A stretch of 28,938 bases of DNA, from assembly GCA_964654545.1 (NCBI GenBank), contig CAZZIU010000024.1, positions 1 through 28,938 of the forward strand, given 5' to 3'. Positions within the stretch are counted from its first letter, which is position 1; every line of letters begins with the position of its first letter. Below, piece after piece: positions 1-9,030 of this stretch. The translations under genes were made by a program, and so were the position numbers. The notes under the pieces were generated by a model. It ran no database searches, was not told the DNA's origin, and was given only the letters and a program-made list of their open reading frames with translations. This DNA is from JABMOV01 sp964654545. GTDB lineage: Bacteria > Fidelibacterota > Marinisomatia > Marinisomatales > JABMOV01.

Positions 1-998
1 GAATTATCCAAATACCACTGAATTGTAGTACGAATACCGGACTGGAAGGTTTGTTTTGGTAGCCATCCCAGTTCATTTTTTATTTTTGTAGCATCAATGG
101 CATAGCGGAAATCGTGGCCAGGTCTGTCCTTTACAAATGTAATGAGTTCTCGATATGATTTCCCATTTTTTCTGGTTTTCATCTCGTCCATGATATCGCA
201 AATAGTCTCGACAATTTCCAGATTTCGTATCTCGTTATTTCCACCAATATTGTACGTTTCACCCACGCTACCCATTTTTAGAACATGGAGAATAGCATCA
301 CAATGATCTTCCACGTATAGCCAATCACGTACATTTCTCCCATCCCCGTACACTGGTAGTGGTTTTTCCTCCAGGCAATTCAAAATCATCAATGGAATTA
401 ATTTTTCCGGGAATTGGTAAGGTCCATAATTATTAGAACAATTGGTAACAAGAATGGGTAACCCAAATGTACGGTGCCACGCCCTGACCAAATGATCCGA
501 TGATGCCTTTGAGGCCGAATAAGGGGAGCTGGGATCATAGGCAGTAGATTCTATAAAATAGTTCTTGTCTCCCAATGATCCGTATACCTCGTCAGTCGAA
601 ACATGATGAAACCTGAATTTCTTCTTTCTTGCATCTGGCAATTCGGAAAAGTAGTTCAACGATTCACGCAACAGGTTATAGGTACCAACGATGTTTGTTT
701 GAATAAAATCATCAGGCCCGGAAATAGATCTGTCCACATGGCTTTCCGCCGCAAAATTGACGACAAAGGTAGGATTATAGGTCGTGAATAGTTGTTTTAC
801 CCGGCTTTTGTCTACTATATCACCCTTTTCAAAAATATACCGATCAGAATGTTCCAGGTCCTTTAGGTTTTCAGGATTTCCAGCATAGGTGAGTTTATCC
901 AAATTTATGATGAGAGCATCACGAATTGCATCATGAATAAATCGGATAAAATTTGACCCAATAAACCCACTTCCTCCGGTGACAAGAAATGTATTCAT
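1..998 (-). CDS. rfbB: dTDP-glucose 4,6-dehydratase (partial, C-terminus off the left edge)
   Basis: Makes dTDP-4-keto-6-deoxyglucose from dTDP-glucose, the second step of dTDP-rhamnose and related deoxysugar synthesis, in the cytoplasm. The reading frame opens with ATG at 998 and stays open to the window edge, giving 332 residues of a family usually near 350, so only a short tail is missing. Visible extended-SDR features are the NAD-binding GGSGFIG (about 8-14), the catalytic STDEVYG (T, D and E near 135-137), the YSASK motif with Tyr and Lys near 160 and 164, and the family stretches NYGPYQFPEKLIP and NIGGNNE. It begins 1 bp after the rfbC stop, so the two are almost certainly co-transcribed. 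No rfbA or rfbD is visible; they may lie to the left. Confidence 0.95.
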   Translation of the reverse strand, partial: MNTFLVTGGSGFIGSNFIRFIHDAIRDALIINLDKLTYAGNPENLKDLEHSDRYIFEKGDIVDKSRVKQLFTTYNPTFVVNFAAESHVDRSISGPDDFIQTNIVGTYNLLRESLNYFSELPDARKKKFRFHHVSTDEVYGSLGDKNYFIESTAYDPSSPYSASKASSDHLVRAWHRTFGLPILVTNCSNNYGPYQFPEKLIPLMILNCLEEKPLPVYGDGRNVRDWLYVEDHCDAILHVLKMGSVGETYNIGGNNEIRNLEIVETICDIMDEMKTRKNGKSYRELITFVKDRPGHDFRYAIDATKIKNELGWLPKQTFQSGIRTTIQWYLDN

Positions 999-999
999 A

Positions 1000-1548
1000 T
1001 TATGCAAATAGGTTCTCTGTATTCAATGATTTAAAATTGGGATGCTTCATATCTTTTGGTGAAATAATTGGATCGTTAATTGGCCAATCTATATTAAGGG
1101 ATGTATCATTCCACATTAGGCCATACTCATCCTCGGGATGATAATACTCTGTGCATTTGTATTGAAAAACCGCAATGTCAGACAAGACACAATAACCATG
1201 TGCAAATCCTTCGGGAATGTATACCATTCTATGATTATCTTCAGAAAGGTCAAATCCCACCCATTGGCCAAATGTTTTCGAAGATTGCCGTAAGTCCACG
1301 GCCACATCCCATACATGTCCCACAGGTACGGTTACTAGCTTTCCCTGGGCAAATTCCAACTGGTAGTGCAAGCCCCGTAAAACTCCCAGTTGAGATTTGG
1401 CCTGATTATCCTGAACAAAGTTTGTTGGCAATTGATAATTTTCAAATACTGAAGCTTTATACGATTCAAAAAAATAACCTCGCTCATCGCCGTGTACTAG
1501 CGGATCAATGATTTTAACATCTGGGATGCTTGATGGTATTATCTTCAC
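1000..1548 (-). CDS. rfbC: dTDP-4-dehydrorhamnose 3,5-epimerase
   Basis: Cupin-fold epimerase that converts dTDP-4-keto-6-deoxyglucose to dTDP-4-keto-rhamnose. The 182 residues match the family length. Seen in the sequence: GDERGYFFESY near 20-30, the catalytic His in VLRGLHYQ (about 61), IPEGFAHGY near 111-119, and the catalytic Tyr in FQYKCTEYY (about 130). The start is GTG at 1548, and its GTGA overlaps the TGA stop of the upstream dehydrogenase gene by 4 bp, pointing to translational coupling. With the adjacent dehydratase gene it forms a nucleotide-sugar module for surface polysaccharide. Confidence 0.95.
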   Translation of the reverse strand: MKIIPSSIPDVKIIDPLVHGDERGYFFESYKASVFENYQLPTNFVQDNQAKSQLGVLRGLHYQLEFAQGKLVTVPVGHVWDVAVDLRQSSKTFGQWVGFDLSEDNHRMVYIPEGFAHGYCVLSDIAVFQYKCTEYYHPEDEYGLMWNDTSLNIDWPINDPIISPKDMKHPNFKSLNTENLFA

Positions 1549-2861
1549 GGCAGCGTTTTCCTGCCAACATTGTCGTATGAGAATCCCAGGCGCTGTAATT
1601 CGCTGGTGTTAAGAATGTTTCTCGTATCTAAAATCACTTTTTCTTTTACCAGTGATGCCAACTCTTCCAGGTCCAATCCCCTAAACTCATTCCATTCCGT
1701 CATAACGGCTACTGCACCTGCGTCGCGAACGGCTTCCTGCCAGCTGGTTACGTAGTCTACTTGTGGAAATAATTTTTCCATATTAGCATTTGCGATAGGA
1801 TCATAGGCAACAATTTTTACACCACTCTGTTGCAATCCTTTAATCATATCAATCGCTGATGAATCTCTTACGTCATCAGTGTTCGGTTTAAAGCTCAACC
1901 CCAAGACAGCAATTTTTTCTCCTTTACTGTCCTTTGGTAGTAACGCCAGCAGCTTGTGAACCATACGCTCTTTTTGAGCTTTGTTCGCTTCAACGGCAGC
2001 TTCAATGGTTTTAATTTTTTCTCCAATATCATTCGCAAGATGAACCAGTGCTTTTGTGTCTTTAGGAAAACAAGATCCTCCAAAGCCCGGGCCCGGGTGT
2101 AAGAATTTTGGCGATATGCGGCCATCGTTTCCCATTGCCCTTGCAACAGTATGAACATCTGCACCAACTTTTTCACAGATGTTCGCAATTTCATTTATAT
2201 ACGAAATTTTCAATGCCAGGAATGCATTGCTGGCATATTTAATCATTTCTGCCGATGCCACATCCGTATGAATCATGGGGGTTTCGTTAATGTATAATGG
2301 CCGATAGACATCTTTGAGAATTTCAAATGCTTTTCCAGATGTGGCTCCAATGACAACCCTGTCCGGCCTCATGAAATCATTAAGAGCTGCTCCCTCGCGC
2401 AAAAACTCCGGATTTGAAACGTAATCGAACTGTACTGAATCAGGTTTATTTTTATTAATGATATTGATTATTTTTTTTCCTGTTCCAACGGGAACAGTGC
2501 TCTTTGTACAAATGACTTTATACGATTTTAAATTTTTACCAATTGATTCTGCAACTTCAAAGACCGCTGATAAATCAGCTGACCCATCATCTGATTCCGG
2601 GGTACCAACAGCAATAAATATTACATCTGCAGAACGGATTGCATTATCCACGTTGTTCGAGAAGGATAATCGTCCCGTCTTAACATTTCGTTTTACAACT
2701 TCGTCCAGCCCGGGCTCATAGATCGGTATATGACCATTTTGGAGAGCCACAATCTTACCATTGTCAATATCTGCGCAAATAACATTATGGCCAAAGTCTG
2801 ATATACCAGTTCCACTGACCAGACCGACGTATCCGGTTCCAATAAACGTAATTTTTTTCAT
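1545..2861 (-). CDS. ugd: UDP-glucose 6-dehydrogenase
   Basis: Oxidises UDP-glucose twice with NAD+ to UDP-glucuronate, a precursor for acidic surface polysaccharides. The 438 residues fit the bacterial UGD/TuaD family. The N-terminal Rossmann motif GTGYVGLVSG is at about 8-17. The substrate-binding stretch SNPEFLREGAA is near 149-159, and the catalytic cysteine sits in GFGGSCFPKD (Cys about 264). The C-terminal UDP-binding domain carries AVLGLSFKPNTDDVRDS. The related GDP-mannose dehydrogenase is less likely because the spacing and motifs follow UGD closely. The gene starts at ATG 2861 with a weak Shine-Dalgarno, about 60 bp after the preceding gene, and overlaps rfbC by 4 bp. Confidence 0.95.
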   Translation of the reverse strand: MKKITFIGTGYVGLVSGTGISDFGHNVICADIDNGKIVALQNGHIPIYEPGLDEVVKRNVKTGRLSFSNNVDNAIRSADVIFIAVGTPESDDGSADLSAVFEVAESIGKNLKSYKVICTKSTVPVGTGKKIINIINKNKPDSVQFDYVSNPEFLREGAALNDFMRPDRVVIGATSGKAFEILKDVYRPLYINETPMIHTDVASAEMIKYASNAFLALKISYINEIANICEKVGADVHTVARAMGNDGRISPKFLHPGPGFGGSCFPKDTKALVHLANDIGEKIKTIEAAVEANKAQKERMVHKLLALLPKDSKGEKIAVLGLSFKPNTDDVRDSSAIDMIKGLQQSGVKIVAYDPIANANMEKLFPQVDYVTSWQEAVRDAGAVAVMTEWNEFRGLDLEELASLVKEKVILDTRNILNTSELQRLGFSYDNVGRKTLP

Positions 2862-2922
2862 TTTTCTTTCAAAAGGTTGATGGAGAAAATAAGGGTTTTC
2901 GACAGATGGGATGAAACGTTAT

Positions 2923-5025
2923 TTATAGAAGTCCTCTATATCTCCGCCAGCTCCATTCCACTGCCAGTAAGAATAGAATGATTAATAAGCTCCACCAGGA
3001 TTCAGTCGGTAAAAACTTAATATTGGATTTTTCAATTTCTGATTTTTCTTTAACATATTCCACAACGTTGCTTTTTTCGTGCCACCAAAAAAAATGTCCA
3101 TCCGTTTCATCAGCAATACCTTTCAGTAGCCCTGTATTCACAAATACTTTGTTTAATTCAATCTGGCTCTCTTCAACTGTAAAATCGCCCACTTGCTTTG
3201 AAATGGATGTACCTGCCAGCATACGGATTTCGTAATGGTATGTTCCAGGTGACGAAGCCCAAAATGATCCCTCCCATCTTTCTTTTAATGCATTGTATTG
3301 TAAATCGTATGTATTCACCAATACACTATCTTTCAGAATGGTTATGGAAACATCGGAGTAGGGCGATGATTTTTCCCCAATTTTATTTCCCGTGACCAGT
3401 ATTTCCTCACCCTGCTGGTATCGATTCTTATTAAATCGAAAATACAACTCCTGGTCTCCACCTGTTTTCATTAACCATGAAAATACCCCACGAAATATGT
3501 TTTCAGTAAAATCACTTTCGCTGGTATACAGCATTTTGTAATACGTCTGAGAAAAATCAGGTGTTGTCCATATTCCGCTTCTTAATGATTCCTTTTCATT
3601 TATTAATAAAATTGGAATGTCACTTTCAGAAAACGATAGAATGGACCATGATGATGGTATAGTAGATTCCAATAGTATTCCGTATTTCATTGGTGGAAAT
3701 CGATCAACAATTGATTCCAGATTAGGGTTATTCAGTGCAAGCGGCAGTTTAACCCAATTCTCGTCGAGAATAACAGGCGTTCTGTCGGAAGCTAATGAAT
3801 CGGATTTACTGCTCTCCGCAACATGCAATAATGGGAAAATTGTCCGAGAACTGTTTTCAGAAACATTCGGTCCATTTATCCAGAAAATCGCTGAAGATTG
3901 GGATACAATTTTCTTCGCCAATATTCGCTGTGTTTGAACATTTAGGGGCGTGACAGGAAAATTGTCAAAAACAATTAAATCAAACGGTAGTGGCCAGAAC
4001 AATTTTGCCTTTTTTTCAAAATCCGGAGCATCTTGAATTATATGTGTGACTTTAACCCTGGGGTGATTTTTTAACCAACGTTTAATAACAGTGGTGTTTT
4101 CGGATGGGGCTCCAGTATACAATGCCACATGGTATTCATCTTTTAATGCAGAAACATCAAATGATAACCTATTGTTTTCAATATTTATTTCATCGGATAA
4201 CGACGATGTGGCAACTGTGTAATTATTCTTCCCTAATTGTGACGGTGTAAAATGAAAATTAACTCGCGTCTGACTACCATCACCATGCAGGCGAATAAAT
4301 TTTGAGCCTAATAATTCTTTGCCGCTCATTAAGCTCACATTTACACGTTCATTTACGGGACCTACGCCTGAAATAGTTACGTTGGCCTCCACATCTTCAC
4401 CCTTAATAACAACAGTTGGAACATCAACAGACTGAATCGTCACATCAACCATGGGTGTTGTATCTCCAACAGCAATGGCATAAACGGGAACATGTATTTT
4501 TTTTGCTTCAAGAACCGGGTCAGATCCACTGGTAGTCTGGCCGTCACTTAATAAAATCGCACCGGCTATTTCAGTTGACTTATTGTTCTGAATATACTGA
4601 ATCACATTGCCAATATCCGTAGATGTGCCCTCTCCTGAAATCAATGGTTTCTCCTGCTCCTTTTCCATCTCACCGGAAAAAGGAATCAGTTGTAATTGCA
4701 CTCCCTGATTTCGGATTTGTTGAACCAGGGATTGGAGACCGGTATTAATTGAAGTGAGCGATATATTTGAATGATAATTAATACTTAATGAATTATCTAT
4801 AAACATGACCCAGGGTAGATCTTTTACACGAGTGCGTACTCTCGAAAACTGGGGTTGTGTAATGCCAAATACCAAAGCCAGGAAAACAAGGATTCTTACA
4901 CTGTATATCCACCGGATGGATGGATTATTCCAAATTGATCTTAGCACATAGATAAATACGATTATTCCACCGCCTAAAAGCAGAAAGAATGGTAAATCTA
5001 AATGACGCAGCAGTTCTATTGACAA
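2923..5025 (-). CDS. Large membrane protein with von Willebrand factor A domain
   Basis: Function unknown. The 700-residue protein has two N-terminal membrane segments (about 11-29 and 40-58), as in BatA-like aerotolerance proteins. A VWA domain follows with an apparently complete metal site: DNSLS at 77-81, Thr in GEGTSTDIG near 134, and Asp in LLSDGQ at about 161. A beta-rich, CARDB-like region comes next (about 180-290), then a segment resembling the class I glutamine-amidotransferase-like fold found in related VWA membrane proteins (about 300-400). A periplasmic beta domain and one C-terminal membrane helix ending in WSWRRYRGLL close it. The start appears to be TTG at 5025; no ATG lies nearby in frame. 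It follows tsaD by 4 bp, so it is in that operon. A surface or envelope-assembly role is only a guess. Confidence 0.75.
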   Translation of the reverse strand: MSIELLRHLDLPFFLLLGGGIIVFIYVLRSIWNNPSIRWIYSVRILVFLALVFGITQPQFSRVRTRVKDLPWVMFIDNSLSINYHSNISLTSINTGLQSLVQQIRNQGVQLQLIPFSGEMEKEQEKPLISGEGTSTDIGNVIQYIQNNKSTEIAGAILLSDGQTTSGSDPVLEAKKIHVPVYAIAVGDTTPMVDVTIQSVDVPTVVIKGEDVEANVTISGVGPVNERVNVSLMSGKELLGSKFIRLHGDGSQTRVNFHFTPSQLGKNNYTVATSSLSDEINIENNRLSFDVSALKDEYHVALYTGAPSENTTVIKRWLKNHPRVKVTHIIQDAPDFEKKAKLFWPLPFDLIVFDNFPVTPLNVQTQRILAKKIVSQSSAIFWINGPNVSENSSRTIFPLLHVAESSKSDSLASDRTPVILDENWVKLPLALNNPNLESIVDRFPPMKYGILLESTIPSSWSILSFSESDIPILLINEKESLRSGIWTTPDFSQTYYKMLYTSESDFTENIFRGVFSWLMKTGGDQELYFRFNKNRYQQGEEILVTGNKIGEKSSPYSDVSITILKDSVLVNTYDLQYNALKERWEGSFWASSPGTYHYEIRMLAGTSISKQVGDFTVEESQIELNKVFVNTGLLKGIADETDGHFFWWHEKSNVVEYVKEKSEIEKSNIKFLPTESWWSLLIILFLLAVEWSWRRYRGLL

Positions 5026-5029
5026 GAAT

Positions 5030-6019
5030 CTAGACCAATTTCATATTGGGGATTATATCGAAATCGACTTCAGAAATATAGCCTTGTGCTACTTTCAATT
5101 CTCCCAGGTAAGAAACCATTGCTGCATTGTCGGTGCAATATTCCAAATCGGGATAAACAATTCGAGTTCCCACCAAATGTTCTTTCAGGGATTGTCGCAG
5201 TGCTGAATTTGCTGCTACTCCCCCAGCAACAACCGCAGTATCCGCACCAAAGGATTGTACCGCCTGGTGCAATTTGTATGTTAAAACGTCAATAATAGCC
5301 TGCTGATAGCTGGCAGCAACATCTGCTTTAGATACATGATCATCGCCTGCATTGCCATCCATGAAATATAAAAGAGAAGTTTTTAGTCCGCTGAAACTGA
5401 ACTCAAAATTTCCAGGTTTTAAAAATGATTTCGGAAAATTTACTGATCTTGGATTACCGCTTTTTGCCAGCGCTTGGATCGCGGGTCCACCAGGGTAATT
5501 CAAACCTAGAATCCTTGCGCCTTTATCAAATGCTTCCCCTGCAGCATCATCTCTGGTCTGTCCAAGTAACGTGTATTTTCCCATTGCTTCAATCGTCCAT
5601 AATTGTGTATGACCACCGGAAACCAGCAGACATACAAACGGATACTGTAACGAGGGATCCGCAAGGAAGTTCGCAAAAATATGCGCTTCCAGATGGTTAA
5701 CACCAACTATTGGGATCTGTAATCCAAGTGCCAGGCCTTTTGCAAACATTACACCCGTAAGCAACGTGCCAGCCAGCCCCGGTCCCTGTGTTACGGCAAT
5801 GCCATCCATATCATCTAATTCCAAGGATGCCTTTGCCAGCGCTTCTTCAACGAGAGAATTTAACAGCAGTTCATGTTCTCTGGAGGCTACTTCTGGCACC
5901 ACACCACCAAATTCAATATGCACTTTCTGGGAACTGATAATACTTGAGAGTATCGTGCTGTTACGGCAAATAGCGACGGCGGTTTCGTCGCATGATGTTT
6001 CTATCCCAAGAATAGTCAA
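5030..6019 (-). CDS. tsaD: tRNA N6-adenosine threonylcarbamoyltransferase
   Basis: Transfers the threonylcarbamoyl group to A37 of ANN-decoding tRNAs (t6A), acting with TsaB, TsaC and TsaE. The 329 residues are close to the usual 335-345. Visible motifs are the ASKHA start GIETSCDETA (5-14), the metal-binding HLEAH (109-113), LVSGGHTQL, FSFSGLKTS, and VVAGGVAANSALR in the C-terminal half. The start is TTG at 6019, whose TTGA overlaps the TGA stop of the YbbR gene by 4 bp; translation running directly into the conserved LGIETSCDE supports it. No other t6A gene is in the window. Confidence 0.96.
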   Translation of the reverse strand: MTILGIETSCDETAVAICRNSTILSSIISSQKVHIEFGGVVPEVASREHELLLNSLVEEALAKASLELDDMDGIAVTQGPGLAGTLLTGVMFAKGLALGLQIPIVGVNHLEAHIFANFLADPSLQYPFVCLLVSGGHTQLWTIEAMGKYTLLGQTRDDAAGEAFDKGARILGLNYPGGPAIQALAKSGNPRSVNFPKSFLKPGNFEFSFSGLKTSLLYFMDGNAGDDHVSKADVAASYQQAIIDVLTYKLHQAVQSFGADTAVVAGGVAANSALRQSLKEHLVGTRIVYPDLEYCTDNAAMVSYLGELKVAQGYISEVDFDIIPNMKLV

Positions 6020-6993
6020 TTAGCTTCTTTAGTAACAACAAGTTCAAGATTTCTGGGAGATAAATCCTGCCATTGCATTCCAATGGGTACCTGTACCCGA
6101 GGTTCATAAAATTGGGTTTGGGTGTTCCACTGTTCGCGAAAGTCAATCGTTACATCAATATCCTCAGGATTTACAGATTCTATTATATTGACACCTCCAA
6201 CCAAGGTGAGGGATACCGTGCGCGGGTTTACAAAAACACGAATTCCTGGCGGGACCCTCTGCACGATCACTGGAATATCGCTCACAATTCTTTCGCTAAT
6301 TGCTTGAATATCCAGTGTATAGGTTACTGCACTGGTTGACAATTCAATTACAGAAGATGGATTTGCCAGTTCGATTCGATCTTGAACTGTAAATTGCAAA
6401 TCCATTAATGTATCCGCCGTTGTTTCTACCACATCAATAGTCTGAACAATTTCTTTGGGTCCGGCGATTTCAATAACTGCCGGAGTAAATTTAATCGAAT
6501 TTACCTGAAGGTATCCCGACATTGGTTCCACCAGTATTTTTGATGTAATCGGTACTTTTTTTACCTGGTATTCATCCAGGACAATATGAACTTCGCGGGG
6601 ATATAAAACTTCCACAAATACTATATCGAAGGCATTTGGAATGACAACTTTTTGCGGGTATTGTGAAAAATACTCATTTAGTATGAAATCATGTTCCTCA
6701 GAAATACGTTCCAAATCCAGTACCAATTTAAAATCATCATAAAAATCTTTTAATAGCCAGGCTTTAAAGAGTGCCCTTCCGGTTCCTGAGAATCGTACTT
6801 CGGCCGAAGCTGGTGCTTCTTCCTTTAACGCTTTTTTTGCACTCAGATTTCGTGCTTCAATCGGGACATCAATGGTAAAAGTAAAACGATTGTCACTGGC
6901 CACAAATAACCATAACAGGAACGCCAGACCGATCGAACCTAACTTAAGTCCGATAGACTGGCGTTCTAAAAAATCAGAAATCCTGGAAAACAT
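6016..6993 (-). CDS. YbbR-domain (CdaR-like) membrane-anchored protein
   Basis: A 325-residue protein with one N-terminal membrane segment (about 18-32, LGSIGLAFLLWLFVA) followed by YbbR-like beta repeats outside the membrane. Typical YbbR phrases are IDVPIEARNLS near 40, VPITSKILVEPMSGY, the PAVIEIAGPKEIV segment, and VSLTLVGG. In Firmicutes and many other phyla YbbR (CdaR) binds and modulates the diadenylate cyclase CdaA, and the two genes are usually adjacent. Here the preceding gene is rpsA and no cdaA is present in the window. A regulatory role in c-di-AMP synthesis is therefore known for the family but not shown by context. It overlaps tsaD by 4 bp. Confidence 0.85.
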   Translation of the reverse strand: MFSRISDFLERQSIGLKLGSIGLAFLLWLFVASDNRFTFTIDVPIEARNLSAKKALKEEAPASAEVRFSGTGRALFKAWLLKDFYDDFKLVLDLERISEEHDFILNEYFSQYPQKVVIPNAFDIVFVEVLYPREVHIVLDEYQVKKVPITSKILVEPMSGYLQVNSIKFTPAVIEIAGPKEIVQTIDVVETTADTLMDLQFTVQDRIELANPSSVIELSTSAVTYTLDIQAISERIVSDIPVIVQRVPPGIRVFVNPRTVSLTLVGGVNIIESVNPEDIDVTIDFREQWNTQTQFYEPRVQVPIGMQWQDLSPRNLELVVTKEAN

Positions 6994-7023
6994 CTATGCT
7001 CCAGTTAACCGATTGTTACAGGT

Positions 7024-9030
7024 TTATTTACTATCGTCGGATGAAGTATCCTCTTTAGGGGCATCCTCTTCATCTTCCGAATCCTGATTTACACTATCAG
7101 GTATTTCGAGTTTTTGTGAAGCAGGTTTATCCTGTGTATCCAGATATTCCTTTATTTCATCCTTCGGTGATTTTTTTTCATCCGTGTCACCAAATTCGGC
7201 CACAAACACTACCACTTTTTTCTCATCCGGTTTAACCTCCATAACATTACCTGTAATGGATTCTCCCGGATTGAATTCACGTACCAAGGATTTCCGTTCT
7301 CTCTTCGATCGCTTACCGAATGGAACTATTCCTTCAACGTCATTCTCAAGTGCCAGGATAATGCCTTTATCCAATACGCGAATGATTTCACCAGTGACTT
7401 CTTTACCCGTTTCAAAGGTCTTCATCAATTCTGGCCAGGGATCATCGTTTACCTGTTTTAATCCTAAGGATATCCGTCGACTATCTCTTGACACTTCCAA
7501 CACACGTACTTCAATTTCCTGTCCTTTTTCAAGGATTTCTTTGGGATGGCGAACCACCTTAGTCCAGGATAAATCTGATACATGAATGAGCCCATCAATT
7601 CCCTCTTCCAGTTCAATGAAAGCACCAAACTGTGTCAGGTTCATCACTTTACCAGTGCAAACAGTCCCAACCATGTATTTTTCTTCAATCTTATCCCATG
7701 GATCCGGCTGCAATTGCTTTACACCAAGACTGATTTTCCGTTCTTCACTATCGATGGAAAGTACGATTGCTTCAACTTCATCACCCATTGAATAAAGTTC
7801 GGATGGATTCTTGATATGACGCGTCCAGGACATTTCTGAAACATGGATTAATCCCTCAACGCCCGGCTCAATCTCAATAAAAGCTCCGTAATTGGTCATA
7901 CTGACCACTTTCCCAGAGACTTGCGTGTCGATGGGATATTTGTCCATCATATTTTCCCATGGATGCGGCGTGAGTTGTTTTAAACCAAGGGAAATACGTT
8001 TTTTCTCTTCATCATAATCAATGACCTTAACCGTGATGGTTTCATCCATTTTAACTATTTCGGAAGGATGGTTGACCCGTCCCCATGATAGATCCGTAAT
8101 ATGTAAAAGACCGTCCACGCCACCCAGGTCGATAAACACACCAAAGTCGGTAATATTTTTCACACGACCTTCAAGAACCTCTCCGACTTTGATTTTGCCA
8201 AATAATTCTTCACGCTGTTCTTTCAGACTTTCTTCTAGGATCACCTTATGGGAAACAACAATATTTTTGCGTGCTTCATTGAATTTCACAATTTTGAAAT
8301 CCATTTCTTTATCCAGGTAATCATTGAAATCCTGTATTGGACGCACATCAATCTGACTTCCCGGCAAGAATGCCGTCACCGTTCCCAGATCCACAATCAT
8401 TCCACCTTTAATTCGGCGTACAATTGAACCCTGGATGGTAATCTGATTATCAAATATATCTCTAAGTTCGTTCCAGCGACGCATAAAGTCCGCTTTGGTT
8501 TTGGATAAAATTGTATTCCCGCTTCGATCTTCCATGTGCTCCAAATACACATCAATCTGCTCACCGATTTTCGGCGGGTCTTTTTCGGAAAATTCTGAAC
8601 GGTCAATAATACCTTCAGATTTAAAACCGATGTCAATTAAAACCTCGTTGTCATTCATACCAATTACACGACCGGTAATAACCTGGTTTTCAGAAATATC
8701 AGTGAATGTTCCCGTATACTTAATCTCGGTTTCTTCCGATACTTCAAAAGAATCTTTTGCTTCGACCATCTCTGATTTTGTAACAACACGAATGTCGTTA
8801 AATAAATCCGGGTCTAAATAATTGATTGGTTCTTTTTCCGGTACAGATCCAGTTGTCGAATCCGGTTCCGCTTCAGTCTCAACTTCAGTCTCTGCTAACG
8901 TTTCACCTTCAGATTCTATTTCATTCTCTGGCGCTGTTTCTGGCGCAGCCTGCTCTGCACTGACGTCTGCAGTTTCTTCAACTACTTCTGCCACTTCAGA
9001 AACGTTTTCAGTTGTTTTCTCTTCACTCAT
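7024..9030 (-). CDS. rpsA: 30S ribosomal protein S1
   Basis: RNA-binding protein that helps the small subunit capture mRNA. The 668 residues exceed the 557 of E. coli S1. Roughly the first 110 residues are a low-complexity acidic extension rich in Glu, Ala, Val and Thr. Six S1/OB repeats follow, beginning near NQVITGRVIG, GSIVRRIKGG, GEVLEGRVKN, TQVSGKVVSM, GTVCTGKVMN and KEVTGEIIRV. Repeats 3-5 carry the strongest S1 signature, such as GAFIEIEPGVEGLIHVSEMSW. The C-terminus is a second acidic tail ending in SEDEEDAPKEDTSSDDSK. Its ATG overlaps the cmk stop by one base (TAATG), the classic cmk-rpsA pairing seen across bacteria. Confidence 0.96.
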   Translation of the reverse strand: MSEEKTTENVSEVAEVVEETADVSAEQAAPETAPENEIESEGETLAETEVETEAEPDSTTGSVPEKEPINYLDPDLFNDIRVVTKSEMVEAKDSFEVSEETEIKYTGTFTDISENQVITGRVIGMNDNEVLIDIGFKSEGIIDRSEFSEKDPPKIGEQIDVYLEHMEDRSGNTILSKTKADFMRRWNELRDIFDNQITIQGSIVRRIKGGMIVDLGTVTAFLPGSQIDVRPIQDFNDYLDKEMDFKIVKFNEARKNIVVSHKVILEESLKEQREELFGKIKVGEVLEGRVKNITDFGVFIDLGGVDGLLHITDLSWGRVNHPSEIVKMDETITVKVIDYDEEKKRISLGLKQLTPHPWENMMDKYPIDTQVSGKVVSMTNYGAFIEIEPGVEGLIHVSEMSWTRHIKNPSELYSMGDEVEAIVLSIDSEERKISLGVKQLQPDPWDKIEEKYMVGTVCTGKVMNLTQFGAFIELEEGIDGLIHVSDLSWTKVVRHPKEILEKGQEIEVRVLEVSRDSRRISLGLKQVNDDPWPELMKTFETGKEVTGEIIRVLDKGIILALENDVEGIVPFGKRSKRERKSLVREFNPGESITGNVMEVKPDEKKVVVFVAEFGDTDEKKSPKDEIKEYLDTQDKPASQKLEIPDSVNQDSEDEEDAPKEDTSSDDSK

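Noticed and set aside
1101..1511. 136-codon plus-strand open frame opposite rfbC
   Set aside because: It lies wholly on the opposite strand of a clear epimerase gene, its translation resembles no protein family, and the epimerase frame explains the sequence.
7184..8821. Several plus-strand open frames within rpsA that might suggest a repeat protein
   Set aside because: They are shadows of the repeated S1 domains on the opposite strand.
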